From NCBI RefSeq assembly GCF_040126305.1, contig NZ_CP149512.1, positions 372,001 to 436,000 on the forward strand: a stretch of 64,000 nucleotides of DNA. Reading direction: 5' to 3'. Positions within the stretch are counted from its first letter, which is position 1, and each line of letters starts with the position of its first letter. Shown one piece after another: positions 54,432 through 63,286 of this stretch. The DNA comes from Pararhizobium sp. A13. Lineage in GTDB: Bacteria; Pseudomonadota; Alphaproteobacteria; Rhizobiales; Rhizobiaceae. Below the pieces are notes generated by a model. That model did no database searches. It was not told where the DNA came from and saw only the letters and a list, made by a program, of their open reading frames with translations. A program made the translations under genes and the position numbers.

Positions 54432-56515
54432 TGTCGCTCTGGTGGAAATCCTGCGTTGCGCTCTTCGGCTCCGCATTTCTGTGCGCGGCGGCAGTGTTGG
54501 GACTTGAGGCCGCCGACCGCGCCTATCCGCCGCCACTCGACAAGGCGCGCACCGTCTCGGCCGAAGTTCTCGACGCCGACGGTCAGTTGTTGCGCGCCTT
54601 CGCGACACCGGAGGGCCGATGGCGGCTGAAGACGACGGCGAAGGATGTCGATGCGCAGTTCGTCCGCATGCTGATTGCCTATGAGGACCAGCGCTTCTGG
54701 CAGCATAACGGTATCGATCCCTGGGCCTTGATGCGGGCTGCCTGGCAATTTGCAAGCCATGGGCGAATCGTTTCCGGAGCATCGACTCTGTCGATGCAGG
54801 TGGCCCGCCTGATCGAGCCGCGCGAGGGGCGTTCCTTTGCTGCGAAACTTCGCCAGTTGGCCCGCGCGATTCAGATCGAGCGGCGACTGAGCAAAGCCGA
54901 AATCCTCGATCTCTACCTGACCCATGCGCCCTATGGCGGCAACCTCGAAGGCATCCGCGCGGCAAGCCTTGCCTATTTCGGCAAGGAACCACGGCGACTG
55001 ACGGTTTCTGAAGCCGCGTTGCTCGTTGCGCTTCCACAATTGCCTGAAAAACGCCGACCCGACCGCCAGCTGAAAGCTGCCGAGACGGCGCGCCAGCGGG
55101 TTTTGACGCGCATGGCGGTTTCCGCCGTCATCGGGGAAGGGGAGGCGGAGCGCGCAGCGGGAGTTGCCATTCCGAACCGCCGCCTCCAGCTCCCGGCCTT
55201 TGCCGCCCACGTCGCCGAATCCGCCTTGCGCAAGGAGCCGAAAGTCATCCAGCACCAGACGACGCTCAGACGCCCCATTCAGAAGGCGCTTGAGACAGTC
55301 GCAAAGGACGCAGCAGCGAAACTCGGACCAAAAGTATCCATCGCCATGGTCATGGCGGATGCGCGCACCGGAGAGATCGTTGGCGAGCTCGGCTCCGCTG
55401 ATTATTTCGATGCCAGCCGCTCCGGATGGATCGACATGACCCGCGTCCCCCGGTCGCCGGGCTCGACGCTCAAACCCTTCATCTATGGTCTCGCCTTCGA
55501 GCAGGGCCTCGTCTCGCAGGAAACGATCATCGAGGACCGACCGGCTGATTTCTTCGGCTATCGTCCACGCAACTTCGACATGACCTATCAGGGGGATGTC
55601 AGCATCCGGCAGGCGCTGCAACTGTCGCTCAACGTGCCGGCCGTGCGGCTGCTCGATGCGGTCGGGCCAAGCCGGATGATGATGCGTTTCCGGCGCGCTG
55701 AAGTCCGGCCCATCCTGCCGCCGAACGAGGCGCCCGGCCTCGCGATCGGTCTGGGCGGTCTGGGCATCAATCTGAAGGATCTGGTGCAACTCTATACGGC
55801 ATTGGCGAACCGCGGCAAACCCATGCGGCTTGGCGACGGTATCCAGGATCAGCCCAGCCAGATCGAAGGCGAGCCGCTTCTCGATCCGGTCGCGACCTGG
55901 CAGATCGCCGATATCCTGTCCGGCGTCTTGCCGCCCACCGGCGCAGGCCGGCGCGGCATCGCCTACAAGACGGGGACGAGTTATGGCTACCGCGATGCCT
56001 GGTCGGTCGGGTTTGACGGCCGCTACGTGCTCGGTGTTTGGGTGGGCAGGCCCGACAATGGCGCCGTACCGGGCCTGACCGGCTACGGGACGGCGGCGCC
56101 CATCCTGTTCGAAGGCTTTGCCAAATCCGGCGTTGCCATGACGCCCTTGCCGCACGCGCCCGCTGGCGCAGTTCGCATCGCCCAGGCCGAGCTGCCGATC
56201 AGCCAGAGACGTTTTTCGCTGACCTCGAACGGGCTCGTCTCGGCAACGGTTCGCGAGGCGGCTCCCCAGATCGTCTATCCTCCGGAGGGCGCCCGCGTCG
56301 AACTGGGTGTCGACACGGCGGGCATGCCCATGCCGCTGGTCCTCAAGCTCCAAGGAGGGAGGGCGCCGTTCCGCTGGCTGGCAAACGGCAAGCCATTGCC
56401 GCAAACGTCAAGGCGTCGCGTCAACCAATGGGTTCCTGACGGAGCCGGCTATTCGACGCTGACGGTCATCGATGCCGCAGGGCGCGCTGCAAGCGTTCGG
56501 GTTTTCCTCAATTGA
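54431..56515 (+). CDS. pbpC: Penicillin-binding protein 1C
   Basis: 694-residue bifunctional peptidoglycan synthase. One N-terminal membrane helix is followed by the GT51 transglycosylase domain, with YEDQRFWQHNGIDPWALM and SGASTLSMQVARLIEPREGR. The transpeptidase has SxxK in RSPGSTLKPFIYG (Ser345), SxN in LQLSLNVPAVRLLDAVG, and KTG in IAYKTGTSYGYRDAWSVG (about 515). A BiPBP_C domain ends the protein (about 600-694). It starts inside the A2M stop. Paired with A2M it is thought to repair wall breaches while A2M neutralises invading proteases. Confidence 0.95.
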   Translation: MSLWWKSCVALFGSAFLCAAAVLGLEAADRAYPPPLDKARTVSAEVLDADGQLLRAFATPEGRWRLKTTAKDVDAQFVRMLIAYEDQRFWQHNGIDPWALMRAAWQFASHGRIVSGASTLSMQVARLIEPREGRSFAAKLRQLARAIQIERRLSKAEILDLYLTHAPYGGNLEGIRAASLAYFGKEPRRLTVSEAALLVALPQLPEKRRPDRQLKAAETARQRVLTRMAVSAVIGEGEAERAAGVAIPNRRLQLPAFAAHVAESALRKEPKVIQHQTTLRRPIQKALETVAKDAAAKLGPKVSIAMVMADARTGEIVGELGSADYFDASRSGWIDMTRVPRSPGSTLKPFIYGLAFEQGLVSQETIIEDRPADFFGYRPRNFDMTYQGDVSIRQALQLSLNVPAVRLLDAVGPSRMMMRFRRAEVRPILPPNEAPGLAIGLGGLGINLKDLVQLYTALANRGKPMRLGDGIQDQPSQIEGEPLLDPVATWQIADILSGVLPPTGAGRRGIAYKTGTSYGYRDAWSVGFDGRYVLGVWVGRPDNGAVPGLTGYGTAAPILFEGFAKSGVAMTPLPHAPAGAVRIAQAELPISQRRFSLTSNGLVSATVREAAPQIVYPPEGARVELGVDTAGMPMPLVLKLQGGRAPFRWLANGKPLPQTSRRRVNQWVPDGAGYSTLTVIDAAGRAASVRVFLN

Positions 56516-56697
56516 GGCTGCAGCGCTCCCATGCGCCAAATGGCTAAGACCCCTAACTTGGCAATCCAAGATTGCACCGGCCATGAATGGGGATTCACGA
56601 AATGGCCCCTATAAGCTAACAGTGGTCAACGATCCGATTCGTCGCGATTCGCATTTGCGTCCTGGCATCGACATCCACTGGGGAAGACGGGGGTTTT

Positions 56698-57624
56698 TTG
56701 CCTGCATCAGCATTTCCATCTTGGCGATATCTGCTCGCAGGCTTTGCGATAGCCGCTGCGCTTGCGGGCTGCGGCGCTCGCGACGGTGTACGGCTGTCCG
56801 ATACAGCAGTGACGGTTCCCGACGAGACGGCATTCGCGCTGCCGCCGCCGAGCGGGCCGGCGGTCGTCAACATCGTCGAGCGCCGTTTCAGCGATAGCAC
56901 CCAACAGGACATCTTCCTGTTCACGTCAGCATCCACACCGGGCCAGAATGTCCTGCGCGTTCAATTGTTCGGGCCGGTCGGATTGCAGATGGATGGACAG
57001 AAGGGGCTCGGCTACTCCTCCATCAGGGCGAGCGAGATTGCCAAGGAAATGCGCCGCGAGCTTCCCGGCGTCGCGCTCACCCAGTCACCGCTCTACCTGC
57101 AGAACAACTACGGCCCCTTCAGCTACGCATACGGCCGCGGCCACGGCAACGATGCCTGTCTCTATGCTTGGCAGCAGATCCGTTCGCCCGAAGAAGCAAG
57201 GACAGTCTTCCAGAACCGCGGCACGATCCAGGTTCGCTTGCGCCTCTGCGAGGACGGTGCGAGTGAAGAGAAACTGCTCAGCACGATGTACGGATACACC
57301 ATTCGCGCCGCCTTCAACGTACCAGGGTGGAACCCATACGGCGAACCACCGAGCGTCGATCCGACGTTGGGCCGCACGGGAAACCCGATCTATCCCAAAA
57401 GCGAAGACCTGCGTGATTCACCGACCGCAGCTGTGGAAAATATAAGGCCGCTCCCCGTTTTGCGACAGAAGCAGGCCGTCGGCACCATCGAAAAAGTGGA
57501 GCCGGTGAAACAAGCGGCTTCGGAAGAAACCATTCCTTTACCAGCAGGCACGGATATAGGGGCCGTCGTTGTTCCTTCTCCGGACTGTATGACACAGTCT
57601 GAAGGCGCCACACAGTGCAAATAA
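56698..57624 (+). CDS. bcsN: Cellulose biosynthesis protein BcsN (lipoprotein)
   Basis: 308-residue BcsN, present in Agrobacterium-type (type III) cellulose operons directly upstream of bcsA. A signal sequence with lipobox ends in AALAGC (Cys about 25), so it is likely a periplasm-facing lipoprotein. Family blocks include VVNIVERRFSDSTQQDIFLF, LYLQNNYGPFSYAYGRGHGN and AAFNVPGWNPYGEPPSVDP. The start is TTG at 56698 with a G-run and GGGGAAG upstream; no ATG fits. Its role is not established; it probably helps assembly or export of the polymer. 108 bp separate it from bcsA. Confidence 0.85.
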   Translation: MPASAFPSWRYLLAGFAIAAALAGCGARDGVRLSDTAVTVPDETAFALPPPSGPAVVNIVERRFSDSTQQDIFLFTSASTPGQNVLRVQLFGPVGLQMDGQKGLGYSSIRASEIAKEMRRELPGVALTQSPLYLQNNYGPFSYAYGRGHGNDACLYAWQQIRSPEEARTVFQNRGTIQVRLRLCEDGASEEKLLSTMYGYTIRAAFNVPGWNPYGEPPSVDPTLGRTGNPIYPKSEDLRDSPTAAVENIRPLPVLRQKQAVGTIEKVEPVKQAASEETIPLPAGTDIGAVVVPSPDCMTQSEGATQCK

Positions 57625-57732
57625 TTCGGCCTGGTCCGGATTACCGATCGCAGTTTGAGTTGACCGTGGCATTTTAAGGGCTTCCGCCGGCAAACAGCAT
57701 GCCGCCCGGAGGTCTCCTGAAAGGCAGTAGCC

Positions 57733-59916
57733 ATGAAGGCTGGTATTATCCTTTTCTGGGCCATCACTTCCCTGGGAGTGATCGCGCTCGTGACGTTGCC
57801 GATCAATCTCCAGACCCAGTTGATTGCCAGCATTGCCGTCGTCACTTTCATGGCCGTGATCAAGATCCTGCGCGCAGAAGGGACATGGCGCCTGATCGCC
57901 CTTGCTTTCGGTACGGCCATCATCATGCGTTATGTTTACTGGCGCACGACCAGCACGCTGCCGCCATTCAACCAGCTCGAAAACTTCATCCCCGGCTTCC
58001 TGCTCTACCTGGCTGAAATGTACAGCGTCATGATGTTGGCGCTCAGCCTTTTCGTCGTCTCGATGCCCCTGCCGCCGCGTCCCTCCCGCGCGACATCAGA
58101 AGGCAAGTATCCGAGCGTCGACGTTTTTGTCCCGACCTATAACGAAGATGCCGAGCTTCTGGCGAATACACTGGCGGCGGCGAAAGCGATGGACTATCCG
58201 GCCGACAAGTTGACCGTCTGGCTTCTCGATGACGGCGGCACGCTGCAGAAGCGAACGTCGCCAAATCTCCTCGAAGACCAGATGGCCAAGGCCCGGCATC
58301 AGGAACTGCAGATCCTGTGCAGCGATCTTGATGTGCGCTATCTGACCCGCGACCGGAACGAACATGCCAAGGCCGGCAACCTCAACAACGGCATGCAGCA
58401 TTCCAACGGCGAATTGATCGCGGTCTTCGATGCCGACCACGCACCGACACGCGATTTCCTGCTGGAGACCGTCGGTTATTTCGAGGACGATCCGAAGCTC
58501 TTCCTTGTCCAGACACCGCATTTCTTTCTGAACCCGGACCCGATCGAGCGCAATCTGCGAACCTTCGAAAAGATGCCGAGCGAGAACGAGATGTTCTACG
58601 GCATCATCCAGCGCGGCCTCGACAAATGGAACGCCTCGTTCTTCTGCGGCTCGGCGGCCGTGTTGCGCCGGCAGGCGCTCGACCAGACCGGCGGATTTAG
58701 CGGCGTGAGCATCACGGAAGATTGCGAAACCGCGATCGCCCTGCATGCGAGTGGCTGGAACAGCGTCTATGTCGACCGGCCGCTGATCGCCGGGCTGCAG
58801 CCTGCGACATTTGCCAGCTTCATCGGCCAGCGCAGCCGCTGGGCGCAGGGCATGATGCAGATCCTGCGCTTCCGCTTTCCGCTCTTGAAGCGCGGCCTGT
58901 CGATCCCGCAGCGGCTCTGCTACATGTCGTCGACACTGTTCTGGCTCTTCCCCTTTCCCCGCGCGATCTTCCTCTTTGCGCCGCTCTGTTACCTGTTCTT
59001 TGATCTGGAAATCTTCACGGCATCCGGCGGCGAGTTCCTCGGCTATACGCTAGCCTATATGCTCGTGAACCTGATGATGCAGAATTATCTCTATGGCTCG
59101 TTCCGCTGGCCATGGATCTCCGAACTTTACGAATATGTCCAGACGATCCATCTGTTGCCGGCCGTCGTCTCGGCGATCGTCAACCCCAGAAAGCCGAGCT
59201 TCAAGGTGACGGCCAAGGACGAAACCGTCCTCGTCAGTCGCCTGTCCGAAATCAGCCGGCCATTCTTTCTCATCTTCGGGATTTTGCTGCTCGCCGTCGT
59301 CGTAACGGCTTACCGGGTCTACACGGAGCCGTACAAGGCGGACGTCACCCTGGTGGTTGGCGGCTGGAACCTGCTCAACCTACTTCTCTCTGGATGTGCG
59401 CTTGGTGTCGTCTCCGAACGCGGTGAGTTGACCGCAACCCGAAGGGTCAAGGTCACGCGCCGATGTGAATTCGGGCTTGACGAGCAATGGTACCCGGCCA
59501 CGATCGACAATGTTTCGGTTAACGGCGCCCGCGTCAACGTCTATGCGAAGAACCTGGGAGCGCTCCCGTTGAACAAGCGCGGCCTGATCCGATTCACGCC
59601 ATACAGCAGCGGTCAGGAGGAAATTCTCCCGGTTGCGGTCCGCAATACGCAGGTAGCCGGGGACATCCTCACCGTCGGCTGCCTTTATCTGCCGGAGGTA
59701 GCACGTGACCACAGCCTCGTCGCCGATCTTATTTTTGCAAATTCGCAGCAATGGACTCAGTTCCAGATGTCGCGCCGTGGCAATCCCGGTTTGCTGCGGG
59801 GAACGATCTGGTTCCTCGGCCTTGCCTTTTATCAGACCAGCCGTGGCCTCATCTATTTCTTCAGCAGTCCGGGGGCGAGAGACAAGGCCCGAATGGCTGC
59901 GGAGGCAAAAAGATGA
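57733..59916 (+). CDS. bcsA: Cellulose synthase catalytic subunit BcsA/CelA
   Basis: 727-residue GT2 processive glycosyltransferase making beta-1,4-glucan from UDP-glucose. N-terminal membrane helices precede the catalytic domain: WLLDDGG (about 166), FDADHAP (about 232), ITEDCE (about 326) and the QxxRW motif in FIGQRSRWAQGMMQ (about 365). Further helices and a C-terminal PilZ-like domain follow (about 575-680), with IDNVSVNGARV giving the NxSxxG half. The RxxxR half is not clean (RRVKVTRR). The stop overlaps the bcsB ATG (ATGA). Confidence 0.96.
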   Translation: MKAGIILFWAITSLGVIALVTLPINLQTQLIASIAVVTFMAVIKILRAEGTWRLIALAFGTAIIMRYVYWRTTSTLPPFNQLENFIPGFLLYLAEMYSVMMLALSLFVVSMPLPPRPSRATSEGKYPSVDVFVPTYNEDAELLANTLAAAKAMDYPADKLTVWLLDDGGTLQKRTSPNLLEDQMAKARHQELQILCSDLDVRYLTRDRNEHAKAGNLNNGMQHSNGELIAVFDADHAPTRDFLLETVGYFEDDPKLFLVQTPHFFLNPDPIERNLRTFEKMPSENEMFYGIIQRGLDKWNASFFCGSAAVLRRQALDQTGGFSGVSITEDCETAIALHASGWNSVYVDRPLIAGLQPATFASFIGQRSRWAQGMMQILRFRFPLLKRGLSIPQRLCYMSSTLFWLFPFPRAIFLFAPLCYLFFDLEIFTASGGEFLGYTLAYMLVNLMMQNYLYGSFRWPWISELYEYVQTIHLLPAVVSAIVNPRKPSFKVTAKDETVLVSRLSEISRPFFLIFGILLLAVVVTAYRVYTEPYKADVTLVVGGWNLLNLLLSGCALGVVSERGELTATRRVKVTRRCEFGLDEQWYPATIDNVSVNGARVNVYAKNLGALPLNKRGLIRFTPYSSGQEEILPVAVRNTQVAGDILTVGCLYLPEVARDHSLVADLIFANSQQWTQFQMSRRGNPGLLRGTIWFLGLAFYQTSRGLIYFFSSPGARDKARMAAEAKR

Positions 59917-62237
59917 TGAAGTCCGTCCTTCTGGCTTTGATCATCCTGGTGCTACAGAGCTTCCCGCTTCGTGCGCAAGCGCCGTTCGACATGACGCCGG
60001 AGCGGCCGGCGGCTGAAGAGCAGACAGGGAATGGAGCGGTCTCGCAGCCCATGGTCGTCACGCCAACTGCCCAACCGAGTGAAACCGAAGCCTTTCAGCG
60101 GTACCTTCTCCCAAACGGCAGCCTGGATCTGAGCGGTGAAGTCGAAGATCGGGCCTGGTCGTTCTATCTGACACCGCAACAGGCAGCCGCAGGCGCAAAA
60201 CTCAATCTCGGTTATCAGAATTCGATTTTCGTTGCGCCGGAGGTATCCCGCCTTTTGGTCGAGATCAACGACACGAAGATCGCCAACGAAGCGGTTCGTT
60301 CTGCTGATACCGTATCCGACTTGAGCTTCGACCTTCCGAAGGACCTGTTGAAACCTGGATCGAACCTGATCCGCCTGCGCGCGGACCAGCGTCACCGTAC
60401 AGACTGCACGATCGAATCGACCTATCAGCTCTGGTCGAACGTCGATGCTGAAAGGACCTATCTCAGCTTTTCGGGTAGCGAGGCGCCGGGCCTGCAAAGC
60501 CTCGACGATATCCGGGCCATCGGCGTCGACGACAGTGGGCTCACCCGGTTCAATTTCGTCGTACCGGCGCTGGAACAACCCAGCACGACGATACCATTGA
60601 TGCGGCTTGCCCAGGGTCTCGCCGTTCTCGCCGACATGCCGAACCAATCTTTCACGTTCAACACGCGCGGCATCGCCGGAACAAAACCGGGCGAATTGAC
60701 GGTGCTCGTTGGCACCTCCGCCGAGCTTCAGCCGCTTCTTGCCTCCTTGCCCGGCAGCGCCAGCTCCGAGCCCGTTGCCGGCTTCGTCGAAGATCCGGCG
60801 ACCGGATCCTCGGTTCTTGTCGTCAGCGGACCCACGTGGCAGGCAATCGGCACGGCAATAGAGAGCGTCGTTGCCCCCACCGACGTCGCCGGTCCGGCGA
60901 CCCGCCGCGACGTCATAACGACACAACGGTGGCACTCTCCCGACGCGCCTTTCCTTTTCTCCGATACCAGGCTGCGTTTCTCCCAACTCGGTTTCAAGAC
61001 CGAAGAGTTTTCTGGCCGGCGGTTTCGCACCGACTTTACCATCGGCGTTCCTGCGGATTTCTATGCCAATGGATATGGCGAAGCGGTCATCCTTCTGGAC
61101 GCCGCCTATTCTGCGACCGTCTTGCCCGGCAGCCATATCGACATCTATGTCAATGGAAATATCGCCTCGACCGTGCCGATTGCCTCGTCCGGCGGCGGTA
61201 TCCTCAGACATCTGCCGATCAACGTGACGATGCGACATTTCCGCCCCGGCGTGAACACGATCACAATCGAAGCCATTCTCGAAACCGAGGACGACAAGCT
61301 TTGCGCACCCGGCACAACCGGTGTGGAAACGCCGCGCTTCGCGCTGTTCGACAGCTCTGAATTCCACATGCCCGACTTCGCCCGCATCGCGCAATTGCCC
61401 AATCTCGCGGCGTCCGCCGGGACCGGGTTTCCCTATGGTAGAAGCCAGGACGCTATCCGCCTCTACCTGGATCGCATCGATGCCGATACATTATCGGCTG
61501 CAGCGACGTTTCTCGGACGATTGGCCGGCGGCGCCGGTCACCCAATCCCTGTCGACACGGTGGCGTCTCCAGCACTGATCGGCAGTCGAAGCGCGATCTT
61601 CATTGGCGCGCTTTCGCAAATGCCGCAGACGGTCCTGACGCAGATGAATATTACCGAGACCAGCCGTACGACATGGGGATCCGCTCCAGGCGGCGAGGCG
61701 GACGCGGTCAATACCGAAGCCGCTCTCGATGCGTGGCGGGAGAAATTGCGTGGCGGCGTCTTTGCCAACTGGATCACCGCATTCGAGGACTGGGTTAAAC
61801 GGAACTTCGACATTTCCCTTTCCTCGTTGCGATTCGCGCCGGTATCTGAGAGCAGCTTCACGCCCTCGAAGGAGGCATCGTTGCTGGTCGCCCAAAGCGC
61901 CAGCCCCGACGGCAGCGGCACATGGTCCCTGGTGGCTGCCCCGACAGGAAAAGACCTGCACGAAGGCATGCAGGCCCTGAGCGCGCAGGACACCTGGAAA
62001 CAGCTTTCCGGCCATATCGCGACCTACCAGCGTGGCACCAAAACGCTCGAGACCGTACCGATCAATGACTTCGACTTCATCGCGACGCAGCCGGCGTCCC
62101 TTTCAAACTATCGGCTGATAGCCGCCAACTGGCTTTCGACCAACATTCTGACCTATGCGGTGCTGCTGACTGCGCTCAGTGTTCTGCTGGGGCTTGCGAC
62201 CGCCATGCTGCTCAATAATCTCGGGCGGCGGGAATGA
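59913..62237 (+). CDS. bcsB: Cellulose synthase periplasmic subunit BcsB/CelB
   Basis: 774-residue BcsB. A signal sequence (about 1-22, ending LRAQA) and a large periplasmic part of repeated carbohydrate-binding and flavodoxin-like units (FSQLGFKTEEFSGRRFRTDF, AVILLDAAYSATVLPGSHID, VNVTMRHF-type strands) precede one C-terminal helix (about 745-768) that anchors it next to BcsA and completes the active synthase. I take the ATG at 59913, overlapping the bcsA stop and preceded by GGAGG; the open frame begins at 59751. Its stop overlaps the bcsZ start. Confidence 0.95.
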   Translation: MMKSVLLALIILVLQSFPLRAQAPFDMTPERPAAEEQTGNGAVSQPMVVTPTAQPSETEAFQRYLLPNGSLDLSGEVEDRAWSFYLTPQQAAAGAKLNLGYQNSIFVAPEVSRLLVEINDTKIANEAVRSADTVSDLSFDLPKDLLKPGSNLIRLRADQRHRTDCTIESTYQLWSNVDAERTYLSFSGSEAPGLQSLDDIRAIGVDDSGLTRFNFVVPALEQPSTTIPLMRLAQGLAVLADMPNQSFTFNTRGIAGTKPGELTVLVGTSAELQPLLASLPGSASSEPVAGFVEDPATGSSVLVVSGPTWQAIGTAIESVVAPTDVAGPATRRDVITTQRWHSPDAPFLFSDTRLRFSQLGFKTEEFSGRRFRTDFTIGVPADFYANGYGEAVILLDAAYSATVLPGSHIDIYVNGNIASTVPIASSGGGILRHLPINVTMRHFRPGVNTITIEAILETEDDKLCAPGTTGVETPRFALFDSSEFHMPDFARIAQLPNLAASAGTGFPYGRSQDAIRLYLDRIDADTLSAAATFLGRLAGGAGHPIPVDTVASPALIGSRSAIFIGALSQMPQTVLTQMNITETSRTTWGSAPGGEADAVNTEAALDAWREKLRGGVFANWITAFEDWVKRNFDISLSSLRFAPVSESSFTPSKEASLLVAQSASPDGSGTWSLVAAPTGKDLHEGMQALSAQDTWKQLSGHIATYQRGTKTLETVPINDFDFIATQPASLSNYRLIAANWLSTNILTYAVLLTALSVLLGLATAMLLNNLGRRE

Positions 62238-63286
62238 TGGCAAAACTGCTTGCAGCGCTCCTCGCAGGCATTTTCTATTTCTGCCTGCAGACCGTTCCGG
62301 CCGAGGCACAACAGTCGATGATTACCCCCGAAGCCTGGCAGGCTTATAAGACCAGATTTCTCGATCCCGGCGGCCGGATCATCGACGATGGTAACGGCAA
62401 TATCAGCCACAGCGAAGGCCAGGGCTACGGCCTGCTGCTGTCGGTCCTTGCCGGCAGCCAGGCAGATTTCGCGTTGATCTGGGCCTTCACACGGACGGAG
62501 CTTCTCCTGCGCAATGACGGCCTCGCCGCCTGGAAATGGAGCCCCGGCACGAAGCCACATGTCACTGACATCAACAACGCGTCCGACGGCGATATCCTGA
62601 TTGCCTATGCGCTGGGCCTTGCCGGCCAGCAGTGGAACCACGGGGATTATACGGCAGCGGGGGCAGCGATCGCCCGAGCCATTCTTGCAAAGACCGTCGT
62701 TCAAAACAACGGCCGAACGCTGCTTCTGCCGGGCGCCGCGGGATTTTCCGCCAGCGACCGCGAGGACGGCCCGGTCATCAACTTGTCCTATTGGATTTTC
62801 GAGGCGTTTCCGGTTCTCGATCAACTGGCGCCGTCGCCGGCCTGGGGAAGGCTGCGCGACGATGGCATCGCGCTCATCAACGAACTTCGTTTCGGTGCAA
62901 AACAACTGCCCGCCGACTGGGTGTCGCTGAAGCCTTTCCCCAAACCAGCGTCCGGTTTTCCGGCGGAATACGGATACAACGCACTGCGTATACCCCTTTA
63001 TCTCGTTCGCGGCGGCGTAACGGACCGGCAATTGCTTTCAATGTTCCGGCAAGCCACGTCCGGCGCCAATGGTGCAATAACAACCGTGGATTTACATTCC
63101 GGCACAACCAGGACTAATCTCTCCGATCCGGGTTATCGAATTGTTAACCATATTCTGGCCTGTGTGGTGGACAAGACGGCGTTGCCGGCGGATGTGAAAC
63201 AATTCACGCCAACGCTGTACTACCCTTCGACGCTCCAATTGCTGGGGTTATCTTTTGTTGCTGCAAAGCATCCGGAGTGCTTATGA
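62234..63286 (+). CDS. bcsZ: Cellulose-operon endoglucanase BcsZ/CelC (GH8)
   Basis: 350-residue periplasmic GH8 beta-1,4-endoglucanase that trims or edits nascent cellulose. The signal peptide ends near PAEAQQ. The general acid is Glu61 in ISHSEGQGYGLLLS, and the acidic pair lies in TDINNASDGDILIAYAL (about 112-127). YGYNALRIPLYLVRGG is the usual C-terminal block. ATG at 62234 overlaps the bcsB stop, and the stop overlaps the next ATG, so bcsA-B-Z-K are coupled. Confidence 0.95.
   Translation: MMAKLLAALLAGIFYFCLQTVPAEAQQSMITPEAWQAYKTRFLDPGGRIIDDGNGNISHSEGQGYGLLLSVLAGSQADFALIWAFTRTELLLRNDGLAAWKWSPGTKPHVTDINNASDGDILIAYALGLAGQQWNHGDYTAAGAAIARAILAKTVVQNNGRTLLLPGAAGFSASDREDGPVINLSYWIFEAFPVLDQLAPSPAWGRLRDDGIALINELRFGAKQLPADWVSLKPFPKPASGFPAEYGYNALRIPLYLVRGGVTDRQLLSMFRQATSGANGAITTVDLHSGTTRTNLSDPGYRIVNHILACVVDKTALPADVKQFTPTLYYPSTLQLLGLSFVAAKHPECL

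Noticed and set aside
53562..55037. 491-codon minus-strand frame opposite the A2M/pbpC junction
   Set aside because: Antisense shadow of two well-identified genes in GC-rich DNA; sequence is Arg/Ala/Gly-rich without motifs.
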